A stretch of DNA of 5,648 nt from Clostridia bacterium (GTDB taxonomy: Bacteria > Bacillota > Clostridia > Oscillospirales > CAG-272), in the NCBI GenBank assembly GCA_017452335.1, contig JAFTMP010000045.1:1-5648 (forward strand). Direction: 5' to 3'. Shown here in pieces: positions 1 to 5,060 of this stretch (position 1 is the first letter of the stretch; each line of letters starts with the position of its first letter). Made by a program: the position numbers and the translations under genes. Below the pieces are notes generated by a model. It was not told the origin of the DNA. It did not search any database and saw only the letters and a program-made list of their open reading frames with translations.

Positions 1-128
1 CTGCCGTCAAAAAAGCTCGACGGCTCCACACGGATGTGCACCCCCCGCACCTCAAGGGTGCTTGCCTCGTCCTTTTCCTTTGTAAAAACAAAGCCTTTTT
101 TATATTCTTCGATGTAGCGGTCTACCAT
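1..128 (-). CDS. Hypothetical protein, N-terminal 42 residues only (runs off the window)
   Basis: This is the beginning of a gene that continues past position 1. The visible protein starts MVDRYIEEYKKGFVF, is rich in Lys and Glu, and ends in a probable beta-strand segment (LEVRGVHIRVEPSSFFDG). It has no signal peptide or membrane segment, and I do not recognise the family. I chose the ATG at 128 because a GGAGG at 134-138 lies 5 bases upstream of it; the adjacent ATG at 131 is in the same frame but only 2 bases from the GGAGG, too close for efficient initiation. A sigma-A-type promoter at 170-198 and the terminator upstream of it make this a separate transcription unit from the sigma-factor gene. 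That it is a real gene is well supported by promoter, ribosome binding site and open frame together; its function is unknown. Confidence 0.8.
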   Translation of the reverse strand, partial: MVDRYIEEYKKGFVFTKEKDEASTLEVRGVHIRVEPSSFFDG

Positions 129-133
129 CATAG

Positions 134-138
134 CCTCC
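134..138 (-). promoter_or_regulatory. Ribosome binding site GGAGG that decides between two adjacent ATG codons
   Basis: On the minus strand, GGAGG is followed by CT and then two consecutive ATG codons. Spacing is 2 bases to the first ATG (131) and 5 to the second (128). The second is the likelier start. Confidence 0.75.
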
Positions 139-169
139 AAACAAAAAACGGATTCTTTCTACTACGTTC

Positions 170-198
170 AGTATACCATCTTTCTTTTGCAAAATCAA
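170..198 (-). promoter_or_regulatory. Sigma-A-type promoter of the gene starting at 128
   Basis: On the minus strand there is a -35 box TTGATT (193-198), a 17-base spacer and a -10 box TATACT (170-175), which is one base from the TATAAT consensus. The bases just before the -10 box read TGG, giving an extended -10 (TGn) element. Transcription would start near position 163, leaving a leader of about 35 bases before the ATG at 128. The promoter lies directly after the sigma-factor terminator and is the best promoter in the window. Confidence 0.85.
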
Positions 199-210
199 TG
201 CGCAGGGGGA

Positions 211-258
211 GAAAAAGCAAAAATAGCCCGCCGAAAAGAGCGCTTTTCGGCGGGCGGG
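211..258 (-). terminator. Rho-independent terminator of the ECF-like sigma factor gene
   Basis: A perfect 12-base-pair stem is formed by 227-238 and 243-254 (minus strand CCCGCCGAAAAG and CTTTTCGGCGGG), with a 4-base loop. On the minus strand it is followed by CTATTTTTGC and a second run of five T. It begins 12 bases after the sigma-factor stop codon. The T-rich side faces the minus-strand direction, so it serves the sigma gene and insulates the promoter at 170-198. Confidence 0.92.
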
Positions 259-269
259 TTGTTTTGTTA

Positions 270-1844
270 TTACTCCAGCACGATAAAGGTAGTGGGCATT
301 TCAAGGGGATGGTAGGTCGTTTGAAGGTAGCGGCGCTCCATAAGGAGCTTGCCGGGAGCGCAGACAGAATGCTCAAAGGTATCCATCCGCGCAATGGCAG
401 GCACCTGCTCCTGCAGGTGTGCGGGGGTATGCTCCATCAAAATGTGCACGGTGCGTTCCTTCAGCTCTTCAAGCAAAGCCACAAGCTCTGTGCGGACGAA
501 CTCCTCTGCAAGAAGGAGCGCCTTTTCATACTGCTTGTCACTAAAAACAGGAAGTGTCGTGACAAAGTCCCCGTCCTTTTTGATCACATAGCCCTTCTTC
601 ACCATTTCTGCCACCGCTTCAAGGTCGTATTCGCCAAAGTGGGCGGTGTCCCCTCTTGCAATGTCGCAAAGGATGTTTATAAAGCGCTCATTTCCGTAGA
701 AATCGTGGTGATCGCCCTTGCCCCCTGTGCGGCAATCAAAGAAGAAGAGTGACGCGCCTTGCTTATCTTTCATGCCGCTGTAAGAGAAAATATACTTGTC
801 AAGTATGTTTTCTTCGTTTTCTTCCTTGCACCAAAGATATGCCCGCTCGCCCCAAGCGGTGATCGGCGCCGGGGCTACCGCCTGTTGTTTTTCAAAATCA
901 CCAAAGGTGATCACGCGGAAGATCAGCACGGCAAGCTGCCAGCGAAGGGTGTTTTCAGAGAAGTCACAGCCGCGAAATCCGATTCCTTTAAAGGCTTCAA
1001 GGTGTTCGTCGATAAACTGTTCCATTGCCTTTGCAATTTTTTCGTGATAGAGGGCGGCTTTTTCTGCGATCTCCTTGCCGCACCGGGTGTCAATCACGAT
1101 CACGTTGGCTTTGTAGCGCTTGCCTTCCTTTAAGAGGATCTTCTTTTCAAGAAGGGCTCCGATCTCCTCTTCAAGATAAGGCAAGGGCACACCCGTTTCA
1201 AGGCTGATCTGCTGTTCGGTAAGCGCATCGTTATAGCAGGCGCTAAGAATGTTTTGTTTGATCTTGCTTTTCATAAAAGCGTGAAAATTGTTGGGACCTT
1301 CGCCGCTATACAGCGGGATAAGATTTTTAGGATTATAGCTGAGTGTACCTAAGGTTCTTTCCATATTCATTCCTTCTTTCAATATTTTTCTTGATTTGAA
1401 AAGCAGGTATTTCACCATACTTTCGCTAATGGAAAGGATGCGGGCAATTTCGGAGCAAGATTTTTCATCAACGTAGTATAAAACGGTGGCTTTGCGGTAT
1501 TTTTCGCAAAGCAGGGTCAGCTCCCGCCGAAGCAGGATGAAATCCTGCGAACAGTCCTCCTCCCAGCTTGGAAGATCCTCTGTCAAGACATTTTCGGCAA
1601 GCTCCAGCGTTTCTGCCTTGTGCTTTTTTCTAAGCCACTGCTTATATACGTTTCCCGCAAGCGCCCACATAAAACCGTAAAACGCTTGATCGTCGCGGAT
1701 ATTGCCTGCCGACTTCACAAGCTCCAAGAGGATTTCTTGCGAAAGATCCTCTGCCTCTTCACGGTTGCGGGTTCTTGCCATACTGTAGGAAAAGACCGTT
1801 TTGGAGACCTCTGCGATCTTTTCGTTTAATTGCATCTCGTTCAT
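270..1844 (-). CDS. ECF-like sigma-70 family RNA polymerase sigma factor with long C-terminal extension
   Basis: The 524-residue product begins like a group 4 (ECF) sigma factor. Region 2 spans about residues 8-75, with the typical REEAEDLSQEILLEL core and a WxLxxNVYKQWLRKK end that should bind core polymerase and the -10 element. Region 4 spans about 105-155, with the helix-turn-helix SCSEIARILSISESMVKYLLFKS (-35 recognition). ECF factors usually stop near 160-200 residues; this one continues for about 365 more. The extension has a winged-helix-like stretch (about 205-250), a helical block (about 255-285), an aromatic-rich middle (about 290-400), a second wing-like stretch (about 405-435) and a final helical block (about 437-480). 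Long C-terminal extensions occur in several ECF groups, where they often modulate activity; that role here is inference. No membrane segment or adjacent anti-sigma gene is seen. The ATG at 1844 has AAAGGA 9 bases upstream; an in-frame ATG at 1835 is a weaker alternative. The regulon is unknown. Confidence 0.9.
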   Translation of the reverse strand: MNEMQLNEKIAEVSKTVFSYSMARTRNREEAEDLSQEILLELVKSAGNIRDDQAFYGFMWALAGNVYKQWLRKKHKAETLELAENVLTEDLPSWEEDCSQDFILLRRELTLLCEKYRKATVLYYVDEKSCSEIARILSISESMVKYLLFKSRKILKEGMNMERTLGTLSYNPKNLIPLYSGEGPNNFHAFMKSKIKQNILSACYNDALTEQQISLETGVPLPYLEEEIGALLEKKILLKEGKRYKANVIVIDTRCGKEIAEKAALYHEKIAKAMEQFIDEHLEAFKGIGFRGCDFSENTLRWQLAVLIFRVITFGDFEKQQAVAPAPITAWGERAYLWCKEENEENILDKYIFSYSGMKDKQGASLFFFDCRTGGKGDHHDFYGNERFINILCDIARGDTAHFGEYDLEAVAEMVKKGYVIKKDGDFVTTLPVFSDKQYEKALLLAEEFVRTELVALLEELKERTVHILMEHTPAHLQEQVPAIARMDTFEHSVCAPGKLLMERRYLQTTYHPLEMPTTFIVLE

Positions 1845-1867
1845 CGTTCCTGATCCTTTTCTTTTTT

Positions 1868-1877
1868 AGAAGCTTCT
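1868..1877. repeat. 10-base perfect palindrome in the sigma-factor leader
   Basis: AGAAGCTTCT is its own reverse complement and lies between the -10 box at 1881-1886 and the start codon of the sigma-factor gene, about where transcription would begin. It could be an operator half-pair or chance. It is short, so only weak support can be claimed. Confidence 0.35.
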
Positions 1878-1880
1878 GCC

Positions 1881-1909
1881 CTTATAGTGAAAGAAAAATA
1901 AAACGGTTA
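1881..1909 (-). promoter_or_regulatory. Putative promoter of the ECF-like sigma factor gene
   Basis: On the minus strand TATAAG (1881-1886) could be a -10 box, 17 bases downstream of TAACCG (1904-1909). The -35 element is far from the housekeeping TTGACA but carries the AAC core common in ECF-type -35 elements. A run of A and T tracts (1911-1941) lies just upstream and could act as an UP element. The sequence sits between the ddl terminator and the sigma start, the expected place for a promoter. Which sigma factor reads it cannot be told from the sequence; autoregulation is possible. Confidence 0.5.
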
Positions 1910-1927
1910 GCCTTTTTTTAAAAAAAT

Positions 1928-1980
1928 TTCAAAAAATTTTGAAAACGCTCCCTTTGGGACCTTTCCCTTGGGGAGCGTTT
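1928..1980 (-). terminator. Rho-independent terminator of ddl
   Basis: A 10-base-pair stem is made by 1943-1952 and 1971-1980 (minus strand AAACGCTCCC and GGGAGCGTTT). Its 18-base loop can form a small inner GGGA/TCCC stem. On the minus strand the hairpin is followed by TCAAAATTTTTTG and further T runs. It begins 9 bases after the ddl stop codon. The plus-strand side has no T tract, so it works in the ddl direction. Confidence 0.85.
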
Positions 1981-1989
1981 GCTGTATTG

Positions 1990-3198
1990 TTATCCCTTCG
2001 CACCCTTTGCGCCCTTGGTGCCGCCCAGCTTGACGCCTGCAAGGACGTTGGTTTTGAAGGAGTGGGTCACCGCTTTGTTTTGGCGGTGGCGCTTTACTGC
2101 CAGAGTGATCATACGGTCAAGCAGCTCCTTATAGCTCATACCCAGAGGCTGCCACAGATAGAAGGAAAGGGAGCCGGGGATGGTATTGATCTCGTTTAAG
2201 TAGATCTTGCCGCTGTCATTATCCAGCATAAAGTCGATACGGGAAACGCCCGCACAGCCAAGCGCCTTAAACGCCGAAACGGCGAGGGCTCTGACCTCGT
2301 CTCTTTGCTCGGGGGTAATATCTGCGGGGATCTTTCTCTTTAAGGACGCCATACCGCTTCCCTTGGAGCCTGCGCTCTTGGCACCCTTTCCGCCGCCGAT
2401 GTATTTGTCCTCGTAGCTTAAGATATCGTCTGCCGCGAAGGGCTCCTCACATTCGGAGGGGATGGCTTCTTCTCTATCGCCCAGCACCGCGCAGTTGATC
2501 TCCTTTAAGTTCATGATGGCGTGCTCACAAAGAACGTCCCTTGCATAAAGGAAGGCGTTATCAAGGGCTTTTTTCAGCTCACCTCTGTCCCGCGCCTTGG
2601 AAATGCCGATGCTGGAGCCCAGATTAACGGGCTTTGCGATCATGGGATAGCCGATCTTCTCTTCAAGCAGGGTCATCAGCCCCTCTGCATCCTTTTCGTA
2701 GTCGTGGACATGGCAAAGCTTGCCCTCCAGCACGGGGATATCGTTATAGGCAAGCACCGCCTTCATGGCGTATTTGTCCATACCGAGGGCGGAGGAATAG
2801 ACGTCGCATCCGACGTAGGGAATGTCAAGAAGGGTAAGAAACCCCTGCAGGGTGCCATCCTCGCAATTAGTGCCGTGCACGGCGGGGAGCGCCACGTCGA
2901 TGGTAGCTACGGTATTATTTGAAAACTTCTTTGCGGGATGGCGGATGAGATCCACCGCACCCCGCTCGCCCTTGGCAAAGAGCACCTGGGTGCCCTTCTT
3001 TAAAGCCGCGGGGATATCCTTGTAGTTATCGATCTTGCCCATTTCCTCGCCTGTGAAGAAACGATTGTCCTTGGTGATGTAGATAGGCACCACCTGATAT
3101 TTTTCCTTGTCGATGTATTCTGCCGCCTGCAGAGCGGTGATGATGGAGATCTCGTGCTCCACGCTGTTGCCGCCAAAAAACAGTCCTACTCTGATCAT
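1990..3198 (-). CDS. ddl: D-alanine--D-alanine ligase (ATP-grasp) with Gly/Lys-rich loop and tail
   Basis: This cytoplasmic enzyme joins two D-alanines with ATP hydrolysis to give the dipeptide used by MurF. The 402-residue product is somewhat longer than usual (about 300-370). Family motifs are in order: GGNSVEHEIS (9-18, catalytic Glu in HEIS), VHGTNCEDGT (107-116), the MDKYAMK stretch (140-146), MIAKP with the ATP-binding Lys (about 186-190), GSSIGIS (194-200), SRIDFM (319-324) and the metal-binding NEINTIPGS (335-343). The omega-loop region (about 262-290) starts SYEDKYIGG, then carries a Gly/Lys/Ser-rich stretch, and the C-terminus ends in GGTKGAKGAKG. Because the loop is altered, specificity for D-Ala as second substrate rather than D-Ser or D-Lac is assumed from family, not proven. 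The start at 3198 has AAGGAG 8 bases upstream. It lies downstream of a MurF-type gene, a common ddl-murF pairing, and ends in its own terminator. I see no convincing promoter directly upstream, so read-through from murF is possible. Confidence 0.95.
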   Translation of the reverse strand: MIRVGLFFGGNSVEHEISIITALQAAEYIDKEKYQVVPIYITKDNRFFTGEEMGKIDNYKDIPAALKKGTQVLFAKGERGAVDLIRHPAKKFSNNTVATIDVALPAVHGTNCEDGTLQGFLTLLDIPYVGCDVYSSALGMDKYAMKAVLAYNDIPVLEGKLCHVHDYEKDAEGLMTLLEEKIGYPMIAKPVNLGSSIGISKARDRGELKKALDNAFLYARDVLCEHAIMNLKEINCAVLGDREEAIPSECEEPFAADDILSYEDKYIGGGKGAKSAGSKGSGMASLKRKIPADITPEQRDEVRALAVSAFKALGCAGVSRIDFMLDNDSGKIYLNEINTIPGSLSFYLWQPLGMSYKELLDRMITLAVKRHRQNKAVTHSFKTNVLAGVKLGGTKGAKGAKG

Positions 3199-3210
3199 CT
3201 CAAATTCTCC

Positions 3211-3225
3211 TTATATTGTTATATT
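3211..3225 (-). repeat. Direct repeat AATATAA beside the ddl ribosome binding site
   Basis: On the minus strand AATATAA occurs at 3219-3225 and again at 3211-3217, one base apart, with the second copy running into AAGGAG. It could be part of a -10 region or simply AT-rich leader. Confidence 0.4.
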
Positions 3226-3240
3226 GGGGCTTTGCCCCAA
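3224..3240. repeat. Hairpin TTGGGGC-TTT-GCCCCAA in the ddl leader
   Basis: A perfect 7-base-pair stem with a 3-base loop. On the minus strand it ends 11 bases before the ddl AAGGAG, so it would fold just upstream of the ribosome binding site if the message includes it. I recall G/C hairpins of this kind next to AGGGGACTTTTT-type inverted repeats as recurring intergenic elements in Clostridia genomes; this is memory, not a search result. Confidence 0.7.
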
Positions 3241-3247
3241 CACCCCA

Positions 3248-3279
3248 TTTAGGGGACTTTTTGTAAAAAGTCCCCTAAA
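3248..3279. repeat. Perfect 15-base inverted repeat (long hairpin)
   Basis: TTTAGGGGACTTTTT (3248-3262) pairs perfectly with AAAAAGTCCCCTAAA (3265-3279), leaving only GT between the arms. It would form a very stable hairpin in RNA or a cruciform in DNA. It lacks a following T tract on both strands, so it is not a standard terminator. It is likely part of a dispersed intergenic repeat. Confidence 0.85.
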
Positions 3280-3348
3280 ATCCTTCAAAAACTTTTGTAG
3301 AATAGGTGATTTGTAATCCGATTTTCTTTTGAAAAAGGTTCTTGCATC

Positions 3349-3363
3349 TCCAAAAATTTTGGA
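3349..3363. repeat. Small inverted repeat TCCAAAA-A-TTTTGGA
   Basis: A 7-base-pair perfect inverted repeat about a single central base. It lies in the AT-rich middle part of the spacer and may belong to the same repeat unit as the hairpins at 3224-3279. Confidence 0.5.
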
Positions 3364-3395
3364 TGGACAGGGGTATAGTTAAAAACAGTTTACCA

Positions 3396-3460
3396 CACTC
3401 CGCACTCCGCCAAAGCTCAAAACCAACACGGTTTTGAGTTTGACCGCACTCCGCACTCTC
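3396..3460. repeat. Hairpin flanked by tandem CACTCCG heptamers, directly after the Mur ligase stop codon
   Basis: CACTCCG occurs twice in tandem at 3396-3402 and 3403-3409. It appears again at 3447-3453, followed by CACTCTC at 3454-3460, which abuts the Mur ligase stop codon (3461-3463). Between the two blocks, CTCAAAACC (3416-3424) pairs with GGTTTTGAG (3430-3438); the stem extends by CAAA/TTTG (3411-3414 with 3439-3442) past one bulged base. Repeats flanking a hairpin suggest a small repeat element rather than a terminator, because no T run follows. Confidence 0.7.
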
Positions 3461-5035
3461 TTAAAAGTTGTCCGGCAGGTCATTTTCAAGCAGAATGACC
3501 GGTCTTTTTCCTTCGGTATCAAGACCGTAAGCATGGGCAATGCCTTCGTTGAAGTTCTCCGCCACAAAGATCTTTTCTTTAGGAAAGCCCCCTTCAAGAA
3601 GCCCTTCCAGGATGGGAGGCGCCTGTCTTTTGCCCACCAGCACGGCGTAGTCACAGCAGCCCACCGCCTGTTTGCCAAACTCCTTGTTTCTTTCTGCCAT
3701 CTGTGCGCCAAGCTCCACCATTCCGGGGGTAACGAGGATGCGGTAGCCCTCAAAGAAGGACAGGGTCTCCAGCGCCGCCTTGGCACCTGCGGGGTTAGAG
3801 TTGTAGGCATCGTCGATAATCAGCGCTCTGCCGTTATCAATAAGTTGGAGTCTGTGGGGCACGCACTGAAGTCTTCTGACCGCACCCTTTAAGTCGTCAT
3901 AAGAAATGCCGAAATCATGGGCTATGGCAATGGCACCCACGATATTTAAAACATTGTGTCTGCCAATGAGGGGTGTGGAAAATTCCACCCGCTCTTCGCC
4001 ATGCACCAGGGTGAAGGTGGTGCCGTTTTCACCGGTGCGGATGTTTTCGCCGTTATAATCGCCTCTTCCTTCAAGGCTGTAGAACACGGCGTTTCCTTTG
4101 TTTTCTTCCTTCATCAGCTCGGGGCTGTCGGCGTTTAAATAAACCTTTCCGTCTTTGGGAAGGGCACGTGCCAGCTCAAACTTGGTCTTTCTCACCTTTT
4201 CCTGGGAGCCGAAGGTCTCAAGATGCTGAGGACCCACCGCGGTGATCACTCCGTTTTGAGGATGCACCAGGTCGCAAAGCTCTTTAATTTCTCCCCGTCT
4301 CTTTGCGCCCATTTCGCAAACAAAGATCTCATGAAGGGGCGACAGATGCTCTCTGACCGTTCTGACCACACCCATGGGGGTATTGAAGTTTTCGGGGGTC
4401 ATGAGCACGTTATAGTTGGTGGAAAGAAGCTCGGTGAGGTAGTATTTCACGCTGGTCTTGCCGTAGCTTCCCGTGATGCCGATGATCTTTAAATTGCGGT
4501 TTTCCAAAAGAAGTCGCTTGGCATCGTTGATGTAATGCTTGCGTACAGAGCTTTCAATGGGCTTGTTGATAAAATTCACAAGCAGGGTATAAAAGGGCAT
4601 CAGCGCGATAATAAGCGAAGCGTACGCCAAGGCAATTTTTCCGCCTGCCAAGAAAAAGAGCAGGAGCAGGGGGAGTGAAAAGAGCACAAAGGAGGTGACC
4701 ATCATCCGTCTGACGCGGTCGGTGTAAACCAGGGGCTTCTTTGCTTTTTTCGTTACTCTTCTGTAATTGAGGTATACTGCAAGCACTCCCATGATCAGCG
4801 CACAAATGCCGCCCGACAGCCAATAAAGAGACCCCGGCACAAGCAGTGAAGAGAGGGCGCTTATGAGCCCGGGAATGAGCAACAGCAACACCTGCCCCAT
4901 GTTTTTGCCCATCCATTTCAGTTCTACATCGAAATGATAGGAATTGAGCTGAAACATGTGCAAATGATGGGTATACGCCGCAAAAAATGCGGGACAGGCT
5001 AAGACAATGGGTAAAAGAATAAAAAAGGTTTCCAT
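3461..5035 (-). CDS. murF: Membrane-anchored MurF-type Mur ligase (UDP-MurNAc-tripeptide--D-Ala-D-Ala ligase)
   Basis: MurF uses ATP to add D-Ala-D-Ala to UDP-MurNAc-tripeptide, the last cytoplasmic step of the precursor. The 524-residue product has about five hydrophobic helices in its first 155 residues (about 3-20, 48-68, 71-89, 113-131, 133-153). The catalytic part follows: P-loop GITGSYGKTS (186-195), the Glu in CEMGAKRRGE (240-249), HLETFGS (271-277, normally preceded by Ala, here by Gln), KTKFELA with Lys285 as the candidate carbamylated lysine, RHNVLN (359-364) and the MurF-typical IDDAYNSNP (407-415). The usual soluble MurF N-domain, which contacts the UDP part, is absent and replaced by the membrane segment. 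The start at 5035 has AAAGGA 5 bases upstream. It lies 25 bases after the hydrolase gene and upstream of ddl, which supports a MurF role. Another amide ligase of the Mur superfamily is possible; MurT is less likely because no zinc-ribbon cysteines are visible. Confidence 0.87.
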   Translation of the reverse strand: METFFILLPIVLACPAFFAAYTHHLHMFQLNSYHFDVELKWMGKNMGQVLLLLIPGLISALSSLLVPGSLYWLSGGICALIMGVLAVYLNYRRVTKKAKKPLVYTDRVRRMMVTSFVLFSLPLLLLFFLAGGKIALAYASLIIALMPFYTLLVNFINKPIESSVRKHYINDAKRLLLENRNLKIIGITGSYGKTSVKYYLTELLSTNYNVLMTPENFNTPMGVVRTVREHLSPLHEIFVCEMGAKRRGEIKELCDLVHPQNGVITAVGPQHLETFGSQEKVRKTKFELARALPKDGKVYLNADSPELMKEENKGNAVFYSLEGRGDYNGENIRTGENGTTFTLVHGEERVEFSTPLIGRHNVLNIVGAIAIAHDFGISYDDLKGAVRRLQCVPHRLQLIDNGRALIIDDAYNSNPAGAKAALETLSFFEGYRILVTPGMVELGAQMAERNKEFGKQAVGCCDYAVLVGKRQAPPILEGLLEGGFPKEKIFVAENFNEGIAHAYGLDTEGKRPVILLENDLPDNF

Positions 5036-5060
5036 AAGAGTCCTTTCTCTTAAAATTGTA

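Larger units (their letters stand above)
3199..3460. other. Repeat-rich 262-base spacer between the Mur ligase gene and ddl
   Basis: This spacer carries no credible open frame. It holds four inverted repeats (3224-3240, 3248-3279, 3349-3363, 3411-3442) and heptamer direct repeats flanking the last one (3396-3409 and 3447-3460). No hairpin is followed by a proper T tract on either strand, so no intrinsic terminator for the Mur ligase gene is seen. TATAAC at 3218-3223 (minus) could be a -10 box, but no matching -35 element is present. The ddl ribosome binding site AAGGAG lies at 3207-3212. Confidence 0.8.

Noticed and set aside
128..394. Minus-strand open frame of 88 codons whose TGA stop overlaps the ATG at 131/128
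   Set aside because: The stop-start overlap is tempting as translational coupling, but the frame overlaps the sigma C-terminus in another frame and runs through the terminator hairpin and promoter.
36..752. Plus-strand open frame of 238 codons
   Set aside because: It is antisense to the 3' part of the sigma-factor gene and crosses the terminator, the sigma-A promoter and the start of the gene at 128. It has no family motif.
2521..2922. Plus-strand open frame of 133 codons
   Set aside because: It is antisense to the conserved ATP-grasp core of ddl, whose motifs are intact in the other strand.
3218..3223. Promoter of ddl with -10 box TATAAC
   Set aside because: The bases 16-18 upstream of it are G-rich and unlike a -35 element, and the spacer would be a hairpin; kept only as a note in the spacer entry.
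3248..3279. Intrinsic terminator for the Mur ligase gene
   Set aside because: The stem is perfect, but on the minus strand it is followed by TGGGGTG and on the plus strand by ATCC; neither has a T tract.
3396..3460. CRISPR-like array
   Set aside because: The repeats are only 7 bases, in tandem, with one hairpin between them and no regular spacers or cas genes.
3379..3810. Minus-strand open frame of 143 codons overlapping the end of the Mur ligase gene
   Set aside because: The Mur ligase frame carries clear catalytic motifs over the same bases; this frame is Arg/Ser/Leu-rich shadow sequence.
4554..4916. Minus-strand open frame of 120 codons inside the membrane part of the Mur ligase gene
   Set aside because: It is an alternate-frame reading of the hydrophobic N-terminal domain with no recognisable motif or own start signals.
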